Shown one piece after another: positions 12,067 through 21,666 of a DNA stretch of 64,000 bases (positions within the stretch are counted from its first letter, which is position 1; every line of letters starts with the position of its first letter). The DNA is from Gracilaria gracilis (taxonomy: Eukaryota; Rhodophyta; Florideophyceae; Gracilariales; Gracilariaceae): contig JARGSG010000035.1 of NCBI GenBank assembly GCA_030374805.1, positions 1 to 64,000 of the forward strand, written 5' to 3'. Made by a program: the position numbers and the translations under genes. The notes beneath the pieces are model-generated. The model searched no databases and was not told where the DNA came from. It saw nothing but the letters and a program-made list of their open reading frames with translations.

Positions 12067-12449
12067 ATGCGACGTCGTTTTTGTTTTTGCTTTTGCCGTT
12101 AAATCCAATGTTTCGCAGTAATTTCAGCATTAGATCGTGCTGTGAAGCCGTCAAAGAGAGCGGTGGATGGATTGTTCATTTCATTTGACTCTCGTGAGTC
12201 AGAGAAAGAACGGTCACACCAAGGGACTCTGAAGAGGACTTTGAGGTACTTGTGGCTTAAGTAAAGTTTGTTCGACGTCGCCAGCGAGAGGTGAAAGCCA
12301 AAAAGTACACGAATTGCTTAGTACTTAAATAACTGGAGTTTTGAAAAGAGAATTATTAATCGGTCACATTTTGAAGTGGTAGTCAGTCATTGAAAAGTCA
12401 TTTTTATTGAATCCAGTCATTCAGTCACAAATACGGCCCTGTGGCATAC

Positions 12450-12835
12450 ACACAGAAAGCTTTTAGAGACGTGCGGTTGTTTTGCCTTGTGTTCTTGGGT
12501 ATCTTTGCTCCGTGGCAAGCCAAAGCCGCCTCAAAGTGTTGAAGACCTCGTGACTGGTGTGGCGCAGGGTGTGATGGGCTTTGGGAGAGGTTCTTTCCTA
12601 TGGAAGGCAATGGAGCTGGTAAGGTGCAGTGTATTTGGGTCAAGACTTTTGGTTCGTTGTCAATGTTTGCCGTGTCGAGGTCAAAGGTGTGGAAAAGGTT
12701 TGGATGAAGGTTCTGGAGTGGAGTGTTTAGTAGAAAATCTGTGAGATCTCCAAACTTTAGTTGTGGTAGTGGAGGTGGTGTCCCAGAAACTCAAGATTGG
12801 GTGTTTTCTGTTGGGGGTTGAACGTCGTTGTTCAT
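12450..12835 (-). pseudogene. Crypton-like tyrosine recombinase, N-terminal part (pseudogene)
   Basis: The ATG at 12835 opens a minus-strand frame with a single TGA at 12791-12793. It reaches the hAT insertion with the motif KIPKNTRQNNRTSLKAF, resembling the N-terminal SAM-like region of Crypton recombinases. Position 12450 joins to 9223 in frame if the hAT plus one 8-bp duplication is removed. The longer minus-strand frame at 12681-13007 overlaps this in another phase and has no family features. Confidence 0.6.
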
Positions 12836-13211
12836 GGTAGCTTTTGAAGTCGGGGTATCGCAAGAGATGGTGTGGCAGCAAAAGCGAGTAGATTATCAGG
12901 AGGGAGGGAATTCTGGGACAAATATGAACTTTTAAATGAAAAAAGTACTTCTCCAACGACCCATCATGTGAGACTTTGTCATCAAGATCGGCAGTTGCAG
13001 TTGCCAATCATATTCGAAGGTCAACGGGATAGCATGTCACGTTGACGTTTAATATGGCAGCGCAGCGAGTCAAAAAGTAACCCCTTAAGTGCCCATGTCC
13101 TGGCAAAGAACGGGACGAAATCAAAATATCTAACGTCGCATTCTAGCCCAAAAAAAGCAATGTAACCTAATTGTACTGTTGCCGAACAGAGCGCTGTAGC
13201 CTTGCGCGCAT

Positions 13212-14843
13212 TCACCGAGCGGCCCTTGTTCGGCTAAGTTCCCGCCAGCGCGGGGCGCGCTCTTTGAGCCCCTCCTCATGAGATCGCTTACGTCGCTCGG
13301 CCTCTTCTCGCTCCAGACGCTTTCGCTCCGCCTCTGCCTCTCGCGCGGAGCCGCGCTGCTGCGCAGCCGCAGCGTGAGCGACTCTCTCTTGCTCTGCGGC
13401 AAGCCTCTCCTGATCCTTCTCATGCAAGCCGTCTAGTACACGGGATGGAGTCAACAAAGCACCGCGGCTTGTGTTGAGAGTATCGTTCTCAATAACGCAG
13501 CTATATGCCTCAAAAAGACGACGAGCACTTTGAAACGCAAGCAACAAATCCTTATACGATTTAAAGGCTTCCTCATGTGAGTCATATCCCCCAATATTGG
13601 TAATGTCGTTCTTACTAATCACACGATAGTTCGGTGCCTTCCGATGTGGGCCCCAAACTCCACACGCTTCATATCCCTTCACAATATTGGTATAAGAAAC
13701 AGCTTGGTTGTACGCACCGGTTAGTATTTCACACAGCGTGTATATAACGTTCCGCTGCTCACTGTTCTCTATCAATTTGCGACTGTTCAGCAGGTTTCGA
13801 AAGTGATTTTTGAACGGTAAAAACACAGTGTGGCCAAGCACTTGTGTCCGGTGCGTGGTATGTGCGGGGATTCCAATTGCCACGATGTTATTATTCTCCA
13901 TAAGCTTGAGAGCTTTGTATATAACATAGGCTCCATATCCGTCAAACGTTACGACTATATGACGATGTTTCTTGCGCAGCAAAGCCGTTTCCTCGACGAA
14001 CGACTGGATCCATTGGTAGAAGATTTGAAAGTCCACCCCCGCTAGATCGCGGTACAAAGTTTTCGCATTCAACGAAAGAAAGCACTGCGGCGCTGCTTTC
14101 AAACCATCGCCGCACGTTCTGTACCTCGCTCGTACTCTTGGAAGTATGGATAGAGGGGACCAGGCTCTGCCATCCGCTGACACGACCGGCATGATAGTCG
14201 CGTGCTGTTCGTTACTGCTCCGCTTTAATTCAGTGAAATTGATTCGTCCATTCACCTCGTAGAATGCCTTTGATCTTCTTCGTGCGGCAGTGCGAACCAA
14301 GAAGCCGCTTTCATCAATATTGAATACTTTCTCGGGGGATCATATGCTGTATTCTTTGTGGGCTTCATGCAGGCGAGCAAAGTATGTTTCCGGAACTTCT
14401 GGCGACATTGCAATGGCGTGCAGTTTATCCAGGTTTGCCCGACGTTTTGGTGTTATACAGAGGTGTTTTCGAAAGAAATGCTTGACATAATCGTCGCCTG
14501 GCTTTCGACCTGTAGACGCAATTCTTTTTTGTGGTGATATTGGCAGTGATTAGACAAAGAGTTGTACAAGCTCTTTTAAGCACTCTCTGAAGAGTGGAGT
14601 TACATCTGTTGAGTAGTAAAGCACAGCATCCTTAATTAATTCGTCTTCATCAAGGCGAAGGACCGGTGGTCGGCCCATGCGTTTCTTAGCAACGCCTGGT
14701 TTAATGGCTCTGTGAAAACGAGACTTGGGGATTTTGAATCTATCAGCGGCAACATGAATGGGACACTTTGCAGTTTGATTGTACGCAATTGCTTTGTTCA
14801 ATTGATCAAGAGAGGCCCAGTTTTCCTTAAGGGCTTAATTCAT
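13212..14843 (-). pseudogene. pogo/Tigger-like DDE transposase pseudogene
   Basis: One minus-strand frame spans 14843 to 13212 without an indel. It encodes an N-terminal HTH (Psq-like: CPIHVAADRFKIPKSRFHRA), a GRPPVL..DE linker, KVFNIDESGFL (first catalytic Asp region), VTFDGYGAYV (second Asp), and IPAHTTHRTQVLGHTVFLPFK, the usual DDE_1 ending. A long Glu/Arg-rich coiled coil with Ala repeats forms the C terminus. Stops interrupt it at 14835-14837 (TAA), 14550-14552 (TAA) and 14340-14342 (TGA). No terminal inverted repeats with TA duplications were found by eye. The C-terminal charged tail is longer than in many family members. Confidence 0.82.
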
Positions 14844-15248
14844 TTAGGAACCATCACGCAGTATCCGAGGATGTTGGCAGCACTCGAGACTGGTCTGGGA
14901 GATTTCCATTGCTACTGAGGGGCCCATGGTATGTGTTTGGGGTCGATAGATATCTATATAATCAACGAAAGTGCGCGCGATTTGAATCCGTTGTCACATT
15001 TTAATTGGCTCTCGTGGTTGAGGCGTTAGAGATTATTTGGTATCAATGGCTGGTTTGCTGTCCAGAAAGAGCGGAAATGATTACTAAATTACTTTCCCAA
15101 GAAAGCCGTATGTCCCAAACATGACCTCCCTGATGATATGTGGAAGAGCAACCACTGGCTTGTTACTGTAATCAAAGCTTTGTAAGCTGTATTTCTTTAA
15201 TGTGAATGAAGCCAGAGTTTTTCTTGTAGCCGGGTGACAAGCGCGTTA

Positions 15249-15363
15249 TTGACTGACTGGCCACTGGAAATTTCGAGCCCTCGGGGTGGTTATTTTCCCT
15301 CGGCTTCGCCTTCGGGGAAAATAACTCACCCTCGGACTCGAGATTTCCCTCGCAGCCAGTCAA
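15249..15363. mobile_element. MITE-like foldback element with TA flanks
   Basis: A 115-bp near-palindrome with outer ends TTGACTGACTGG and CCAGTCAA and arms of more than 50 bp, including GGTTATTTTCCCTCGGC on the left mirrored on the right by a GAGTTATTTTCCCC-type arm, around a short GC loop. TA dinucleotides flank both ends (15247-15248, 15364-15365), as for Tc1/mariner/pogo-mobilised MITEs. No coding capacity. Confidence 0.7.
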
Positions 15364-15542
15364 TAACCCTTACTTCTGGGATGGGAGGAGTCGTCGTGTA
15401 TGGCAGTGTGTATCGAACTACGAGCAAAAACAGAAACTTATGGCCTAATTCAAAAGAAGGTTGAATTTGAAATTTATTAAATTAAACCCTGACCGTATTT
15501 TCCCGCATCTCCCTGCTATTTCTCACCCGGGGGAGATGTGCA

Positions 15543-15572
15543 CCCAGGGAGCAATGTAATTGCCTCCTTGGG
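15543..15572. repeat. 30-nt near-perfect palindrome
   Basis: CCCAGGGAGCAATG.. mirrors ..TTGCCTCCTTGGG about a short AT centre. It lies in the gene-free sequence left of the piggyBac end and next to a second hairpin at 15609-15692. Probably a foldback remnant. Confidence 0.6.
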
Positions 15573-15608
15573 AGTTCCCCCGCTGGAGATGCCCTTATGA
15601 ACCCCCCC

Positions 15609-15692
15609 AGCGTGAACGCCAGGCGTGGCAGAGTGAATATCACGCACGTCGCACGTCGAGCGTGAATTTCACTCTGCACGCAGTCACGCTCT
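15609..15692. repeat. Long imperfect inverted repeat
   Basis: The inner arms GCAGAGTGAATATCACGC (15628-15645) and its partner ending at 15677 pair at 16 of 18 positions. Outer AGCGTGA..TCACGCT sequences extend the stem to 15609-15692. It lies 25 bp left of the piggyBac terminus. It may be a separate foldback element, because the piggyBac right flank has no equivalent. Confidence 0.6.
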
Positions 15693-15742
15693 AGGAGCAC
15701 GGGGATAAAAAGCTCACCCTAGTGTCTATCGGACCAACGCGT

Positions 15743-15760
15743 TGACCTCATATGAGGTCA
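15743..15760. repeat. Left subterminal palindrome of piggyBac
   Basis: Perfect 18-bp palindrome TGACCTCATATGAGGTCA, 25 bp inside the left terminus. The same motif recurs inside the right terminus. Likely a transposase-binding site (inference). Confidence 0.75.
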
Positions 15761-16253
15761 GCCCGTTGAGAGAGTAAAATAAACCAAAAAATTACATTCC
15801 GGACCTATAATGCGGACTTTTCAAATTTCAAAATTTGAAAAGTCCTTGAACAGTCGTTTAAGTAGTAGTCTGTAGGGCAAAACGGCCAGTAATCACAGAT
15901 CAGTGGATAAGATATCCTATGTGAGCAAATTAAACGTGAGTTCAAACCTCGCTGAGTTTATTAAAACTCGAAAACTCCTTATGGAGCTCGACTAATTCTA
16001 GTAATATGTTTACCCTAAGAAAGTTTTCAACACCCACTTGAACAACAGACAGAACAAGGTGACATCTGTTAAAGGGGCAGTTTCGTCAGAGTGTAAACAT
16101 TATCTAGCATGTTCAATAACGCGGATTGAATTAGTAGGGGGCTTAAGGCAAATGAACACTTGTTGATAATGTGATTCTTTATGTGTTTTTATTCAATATC
16201 AGCGCTTGTTTACTTCTATGTTGACGTTGTTGTTGACAACAGATGTGCTTCAA

Positions 16254-18211
16254 TTACTTTTTAACACCGTGACGTAACTCAATGTGGTTCTTAAAGCAGT
16301 CCCTTCCTGTACCAGTGTGACATAAATACACTTCAGATTTCAAAGATATATAGCATTCAGAACATAAAAACTTAGACTTCATATTCCCTTTGCACACTTT
16401 GCATCGTCCTTGATATGAGGACTTCGTAATCATTCCATCCTTAGTTTTTCTCTTGCGATTAGTCTGCATAAGATGCACACCAGTTCCTGCAGGTTTCGGA
16501 ATATCATCTTCTATTTCCATATGTTCTTCATCTCGAGTCATCAAAGCGGTCCGGTCCCACGTATTAGTGATAAGCTCGTCAGCCAGCTTTGAATAGAAGT
16601 TATATGGAGATAATAACTTTCGCATACCATTACCAGCTTTGTAAAGCATCCACGCATCAACCATACAAATGGATAATAAAGATGAATTCACACGGAACGA
16701 CCAATCTTTGACCTCGATTTTCTTCTCCAGTTTTAATTCATCTTGGCGGCATCTGTTGTGTCTGTCAATCATTGAACACGTTTTATAGTATTCCTCACAA
16801 ACCTCTGGTATCGGTACTTCAAGTTCAACTTTCCTCGAAACATTTCCTTGTCGTCTCCATCTTTGTCGCATTATTGGGTTTCCAGGGTTCACCGTGTTGC
16901 ATGTTGATATAAAGTACCTTCGTTCCCTATCGACCCACATTACCGCCATTAGATCAGTATTCAAACCGTTCCCCTTCGAAACCATTGAAACAAAATCTCC
17001 ACGATTCTCTAAGGTCTTCTCTGATAAATGCTTCATAGGAAATTGACGTGTTGCATTCTTGACAACCCCAGTAAAGCGCAGTCCTTTTTCCAAAAGAGCA
17101 TTAGCTGTTTTCACAGATGCAAAAAAAGAATCTGCACAGACATGGCGTCCAGACCCAAACCATGGCTGGACTAATCGAAGTAAAATAGCAGTTCCATGAG
17201 TATGTTCTGTATCAAAATCCTGATCAGGGGCTTCGGATCCCATATTGAGCTCAATATTTAGCATGATACCACTTCTTCCGCAACAAACGGTTTTCATTTC
17301 CAACCCGTTTTCTGGTTTTCGATCCAGCGCGGTATAATGTGGGAGCCCCACATCAATCCAGTCTCCCCCCAGGCCATACCAGCGTGATATACTCTCATCA
17401 ACGCATAAAGCATGTGAAGGTGTCACGAAAGAACGGCGGTGATCATTGATGGCTTTCACGAAATCAGTGACTAAATTCCAGCGAGCCGTGCCATAATCCT
17501 CTTGAGCAGCGTTACCACTGAAACAAATACAACGCCTTAGAGTTTCAAACCTATTTCGTGACATTGCTTCACCAATTACAGGCTGAGACATAAACCTGGA
17601 TGCTGGTTTTGAACCCCAAAGATCTCTCCTATTGGAAAACTCCAGCCTGCTTATTAAAACCATCACGCCAAAGAACCTTAAAAGCTCTCCACCACTCGTC
17701 GAAGAGGCACCATCATTTTCAAGTTCTTGTTCGTCTTCTCCACAATAGTCTTCAGATGTCCAATGGGGAACATCCATAAAAAATAGTCAATGAATGTCAT
17801 CGTACTTGGGCAATGACGTGGTGAGATAAAATCTCCGGCTGGGCCAATAACCTTCCACGGCTGCAATGGCATGCATCCATTGATAGGGCTACAAATTGCC
17901 TCCGTGTTCCACGCACGATCATGCACAGTCACTGACTGGTCGGAAGGGGGTGTTTGTGAAACGGGATCCGCCTCCTGCAAGTTTTGCAGTTGTTCTCCTT
18001 CATTCGGTTGATTGTCAACATTTTGGGCCGGTAACGGTGGTACAATTGCTGTGTCAACATTATCAGTTTGTAGACTGTTAAGGAGACCATCACCAACCTT
18101 TACACTGCAAAGAGGAAGAGTACACTCTTTTTGGCGGTTTGGGAGGTCAAACCGAATAGTGAGAAATGTACAGTTTTGGCCGTTGACGAGTCGAATGTCA
18201 ACTTTTGTCAC
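16254..18211 (-). pseudogene. piggyBac transposase (frameshifted)
   Basis: The N-terminal frame (18211-17678) ends with FIDYFLWMFP..LKTIVEKTN, the family's N-terminal domain. The main frame (17777-16254, 507 codons) carries ELLRFFGVMVLISRLEF, CVDESISRWYGLG (first catalytic Asp), HVCADSFFASVKTA (second Asp) and MWVDRERRYF (third Asp). A C-terminal Cys-rich finger (CKVCKGNMKSKFLCSECYISL, then C and H) is also present. The two frames overlap in different phase, so a single indel around 17680-17740 breaks the gene. Apart from that the catalytic Asp residues and finger are intact, so decay looks recent. An unrecognised intron is possible but no good splice signals were seen. Confidence 0.88.
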
Positions 18212-18514
18212 TGTTTCAGGGACAGTTTTCGTCTTTCAAAGAGATCTAAAGTAGCGTTTGCTTTCCGACTCACAAACTACAAGGCGGGCACGACTGTGGA
18301 CTTTGTTACCAACGGTACGACGAGGGTCTGTTGACGGGGCCATTGTGTACAGATTGTGTTGACGTTTGTGAAAAAATGCTCCAGCTTGGTTGCTGTGTAC
18401 ATGTCATGGGCGACTTCGGTTAACGCCATCAAAGGGAGGACGACGGAGGTGAGGACGAAGTGTTTTTTTTTTAAAAAGTGAAAACTTTTACTTAAAATTT
18501 ATGTGAGTAAAAAC

Positions 18515-18556
18515 TGACCTCATATATATGAGGTCATTTGACCTCATATGAGGTCA
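18515..18556. repeat. Right subterminal paired palindromes of piggyBac
   Basis: Two palindromes are separated by two bases: an expanded 22-nt form with a CATATATATG centre (18515-18536) and the exact 18-bp motif TGACCTCATATGAGGTCA (18539-18556). They mirror the single copy at the left end. Confidence 0.75.
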
Positions 18557-18694
18557 GTTGTCAAATAGACACTAGGCGCCGTCTGCCCGCGCTGTTGTAA
18601 CTTTGGTGCTGCCGTTCACGGAATCTGCCCACGCCGTGTTACTGCCGTTCACCCCACCACCATTTTCCACGACCACTCCCATCTCTCTCCCGAT

Positions 18695-20003
18695 ATGCGC
18701 CACGTCATTCGTTCCACAACCTCCGGCGCAGCGCTGTGGTCTGCCAACGCCGGCGCTGCCATCAACCTGGGAAAGGGTCATCCCAGCCCCCACCTGCTCC
18801 CGCTGCCCGAGCTGCGTCAGGCCTTCGACGCCGCTACACAGCATCCAAATGCCAATGTCACCATGATGCAGTACGGCTGCAACCAAGGAAACGAGCGCCT
18901 AAGGGAGCAGATTGTGCAGTGGGTGCAACAAAATGCACAGCGACCTACAGCCAGGCTCACTCCGCAAGAGCTTCTTATCACCACCGGTTCGGGCCCGGCG
19001 CTTGCTCTCGTCTGTCAGCTGTTTACGAAGCCGGGAGATACCATTTTTGTAGACTACCCGGGCTACTTTCTCGCCTACTACTCCTTCAAAGACAGCCATC
19101 TCAATGTTGTCGAGATTCCGACTGATCAATACGGACTTGATGTCGATCTCATTGAAAAACGCCTCCAGAACGGCGAACGACCTGCTCTGGTCTACACGGT
19201 GCCTATAGCAAACAATCCTACGGGCGTGTCTCTGTCCGATCCCAGAAAACAAAAGCTTGTTGAGCTTTCACGCCAATATGGTTTCAAGATCGGTTAGTTT
19301 ACTCCTTCTTCCTTCCCCATCCGCCCTATCCGCCCCATCCATTCCTTCTCGTTCTGACTTATTATCTCTGTTTGCGACAGCCTCCGATGAAGTGTATCAA
19401 TTCTTGACCTTTGACACCCAGTTTCCCATCAGTTTGTACGAATACGATGATCCGCAAACCCCCACAGTCTTTGCCATTAACTCGTTTAGCAAGCTTCTGG
19501 GCCCAGGCCTTCGCGTCGGCTGGATAACCGCAAACCACCAGCACATTCAACGAATTCTTGACAGCGGACCGATCCAATCCGGCGGCGGCTTGAACCCGTT
19601 CACATCTGCCGTCATCAGCGAAATGATTGAATCCACTGCCGTGCAGAAACAAGTCGATACGCTTCGTGCCCATTACCAGGTCACGTCAGGGGCGCTTTGC
19701 GACGCCATTGAGAAGCATATCCGTCCTGCTCTGCGAGAGGGTGAGGTGCTCAACTACTATAGACCTCAAGGTGGCTTCTTCTGTTTCATAACACTTCCGC
19801 AACGAATCAATTCTGAAAAGCTGCTTAAACGTGCAAAGGACTACGGTGTCTTCTTCTTCACGGGGCGCCATTTCTCAAGCGAAGGTAATAGTTTTAATAA
19901 CTGCATCCGTCTTTGCTTTGCTTTTGTCAGTGAGGAAGAAATCGTTGAAGGCGTTCGGCGTCTTGGACAAGCAATTATGCATTATGAAGATGATGCTCAG
20001 TGA
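18695..20003 (+). CDS. PLP-dependent class I/II aminotransferase (two exons)
   Basis: Fold-type I PLP aminotransferase, close in layout to alpha-aminoadipate/kynurenine and MocR-like aminotransferases; the substrate cannot be fixed from sequence. Exon 1 is 18695-19292 and exon 2 is 19381-20003, with an 88-bp GT-AG intron (GTTAGT..CGACAG) spliced inside an Ala codon, giving ..KIASDEVYQ... The product is about 406 residues, normal for the family. Visible motifs: GSGPALALVCQLF and DYPGYF (cofactor region), ANNPTGVSLS, ASDEVYQF, and SFSKLLGPGLRVGW with the Schiff-base lysine. No targeting peptide is obvious. The start is the first ATG, only 118 bp from the piggyBac end, so the upstream control region is short or was disturbed by the element. 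Confidence 0.9.
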
Positions 20004-20211
20004 CTCACCAATAGAGCCATTTATATACACCATCCTCCACTGCCTTAAGGATCTTCACCAGCTGAATGTGGCATGTGATCCATACAAAGCTATGGCTCAA
20101 CCGTCCAGAGCGTTGTATGAAGCGATAACATAGAATTAAAAGATGACAAGTCTTCAGACTTTTCGTCTTTGAATTGTATGTTATCACTTGCTTTTTAGCA
20201 ATTTCATGTTA

Positions 20212-21666
20212 TCATGAGTCGAATGGGGATAGCAATCCGGACAAAGGAGTCGATGGCTGGACGGTGATGCTATCGTGGTCCGGGACAAGCGAATCGGTAA
20301 ACTTCTTAAGCCAGGGAACAATTTTTCCCTGCATCATGCGAACCATATCCGACAAACTCATACAATCCTTGACGCACGCAATGTATCTTTTCTCCCAACA
20401 AAGCGCTCGGAGATGAAGGTGGTCCAAATGGATCGCAGTCCAGTGCCGGCTTCGTTCAACACCTAGCTCTCCTGGTTGAAGCAGGCAACGCATCATTGCA
20501 ATCCCGTTTTCGTGCGTGAACGCACCAATTGTGCCCACGACGCGGTGCCCGTTTATCAGAACGATGCCTTTGATGTGGTGCTTCACATCAGCAATTCCAT
20601 CCATATCGTCCAGAGTCCACCTCTTCTCCATGCTTATCATCAAGTCACGTGCTGCAGTTGAGCGGTCAACAAGCTGCTCAACGTGGTCCAGAAATTTGTC
20701 GCCTTCATCAGACATTGGGGTGGAAAGTGCAAGTAACCAAACGGCATCACCACCAGCCGATGTCCACTCTGGACGCCATTCAGAGCCGCCAACCGCTTCC
20801 TTGAAAAGTTCATAGTCATCAGGATCAAGTCGCAGCTCGAAAGAGCGGGTATGTACCTTGCAAGGCGTACGAAAGCCGCCTGTGTGTAAGAACAAGCTGC
20901 TAGGGACTTCACATTTTGCGTTCGTGCGATACGGAGGAATGCTCATAATGGTGAGCAGGTCGGCGTCCGAAAGCTGAAAATTGGCCGGATGTGCGGCCGA
21001 AACCAGGCGGCGCGGGAACGGAGCGCATGCGGTCATCACCAATGCGTGGGTGATCGATGGATATTTAACAAGAGCAGAACGAAGCAATGGGGCTACTGGG
21101 GACCGCATAGAAGGAACGGGAGCCGGTAAACTAACAGGTTTCTGGATGACGTGTGGTAGTGGGTGTGTTATTACGTCGAGTAGTGTGGCGTTGATCAACG
21201 GAGTGACCATGGGGGTTAGATGACTCGTATCGGCATTCGGAAAAGTTTGAAGGTGTGCTATGATTGCGGACGACAGGGTAGAATATACAGCTGTAAGGGC
21301 GCTCCTAACGAGAGTCCTGAGGAGCGGTACCGGGAAGCGCGGATCATGCGAGAACGCAATCGCGCCAAAGCAGTTGTGAACTACTGACACAAGTCGTCCG
21401 TCCGGAGTAGTGATATCTCGAACGTCATTCTGAGCCTGAAACGCCACGAGAGTGGCCGACAGTGTGATCAATGACTGCAAAGGGCGTTTGGGAACATCGG
21501 GAGGAAAGGAAAAGCTTGTAAGAGGCTTTCCTGCACGTGTGCAGATGAAGAGTTCAATGGGCGAGATGGACGGAGCCTTGGGCGTGGCGGACAGCTGCGG
21601 TAGGTCATGTGCCGATGATGCGTGATTCATTCGAGTCCAGAATGACAATTCTTTATCTGTTGGCAT
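20212..21666 (-). CDS. MON1: MON1-like vacuolar fusion protein
   Basis: Predicted 484 residues. After a short N-terminal tail it reads IELFICTRAGKPLTSF, then LITLSATLVAFQAQNDVRDI and RLVSVVHNCFGAIAFSHD, followed by SPVAPLLRSALVKYPSITHALVM and DADLLTIMSI. This is the order of the longin-type segments of MON1/SAND proteins. MON1 with CCZ1 forms the exchange factor that activates Rab7 on late endosomes and vacuoles. The protein is at the short end for the family and divergent, and the call rests on recalled family patterns. No intron is needed. It is convergent with the aminotransferase gene (209 bp between stop codons). Confidence 0.6.
   Translation of the reverse strand: MPTDKELSFWTRMNHASSAHDLPQLSATPKAPSISPIELFICTRAGKPLTSFSFPPDVPKRPLQSLITLSATLVAFQAQNDVRDITTPDGRLVSVVHNCFGAIAFSHDPRFPVPLLRTLVRSALTAVYSTLSSAIIAHLQTFPNADTSHLTPMVTPLINATLLDVITHPLPHVIQKPVSLPAPVPSMRSPVAPLLRSALVKYPSITHALVMTACAPFPRRLVSAAHPANFQLSDADLLTIMSIPPYRTNAKCEVPSSLFLHTGGFRTPCKVHTRSFELRLDPDDYELFKEAVGGSEWRPEWTSAGGDAVWLLALSTPMSDEGDKFLDHVEQLVDRSTAARDLMISMEKRWTLDDMDGIADVKHHIKGIVLINGHRVVGTIGAFTHENGIAMMRCLLQPGELGVERSRHWTAIHLDHLHLRALCWEKRYIACVKDCMSLSDMVRMMQGKIVPWLKKFTDSLVPDHDSITVQPSTPLSGLLSPFDS

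Larger units (their letters stand above)
9224..12441 (-). mobile_element. Complete hAT DNA transposon with TIRs and 8-bp TSD
   Basis: The left end (9224-9242) and right end (12423-12441, reversed) form 19-bp terminal inverted repeats of the form CAGGGyCGTATTTGTGACT, with one mismatch. CAGGG is a classic hAT terminus. The flanks carry a perfect 8-bp duplication TGGCATAC (9216-9223 and 12442-12449), the hAT hallmark. The element sits inside the Crypton pseudogene and contains a minus-strand transposase pseudogene and a solo LTR. Total 3218 bp, about 2.7 kb without the nested LTR. Confidence 0.95.
15718..18576 (-). mobile_element. piggyBac DNA transposon, degenerate
   Basis: The left end CCTAGTGTCTAT (15718-15729) is repeated inverted at the right end (ATAGACACTAGG, 18565-18576). 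Inside each terminus lies the palindrome TGACCTCATATGAGGTCA. A piggyBac transposase on the minus strand fills the centre. The expected TTAA duplication is not present at either border (TCAC on the left, CGCC on the right), so the flanks have changed or the exact ends differ by a few bases. The right end lies only 118 bp upstream of the aminotransferase start codon. Confidence 0.85.

Noticed and set aside
12681-13007. 109-codon minus-strand frame
   Set aside because: It overlaps the Crypton N-terminal frame in another phase and has no domain; the Crypton frame continues through the hAT site.
15875-15965. tRNA-like segment in the piggyBac left region (T-arm GTGAG-TTCAAAC-CTCGC with AGTGG box upstream)
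   Set aside because: The T-arm is well formed, but the acceptor stem pairs poorly and no anticodon arm can be drawn, so it is not called a tRNA.
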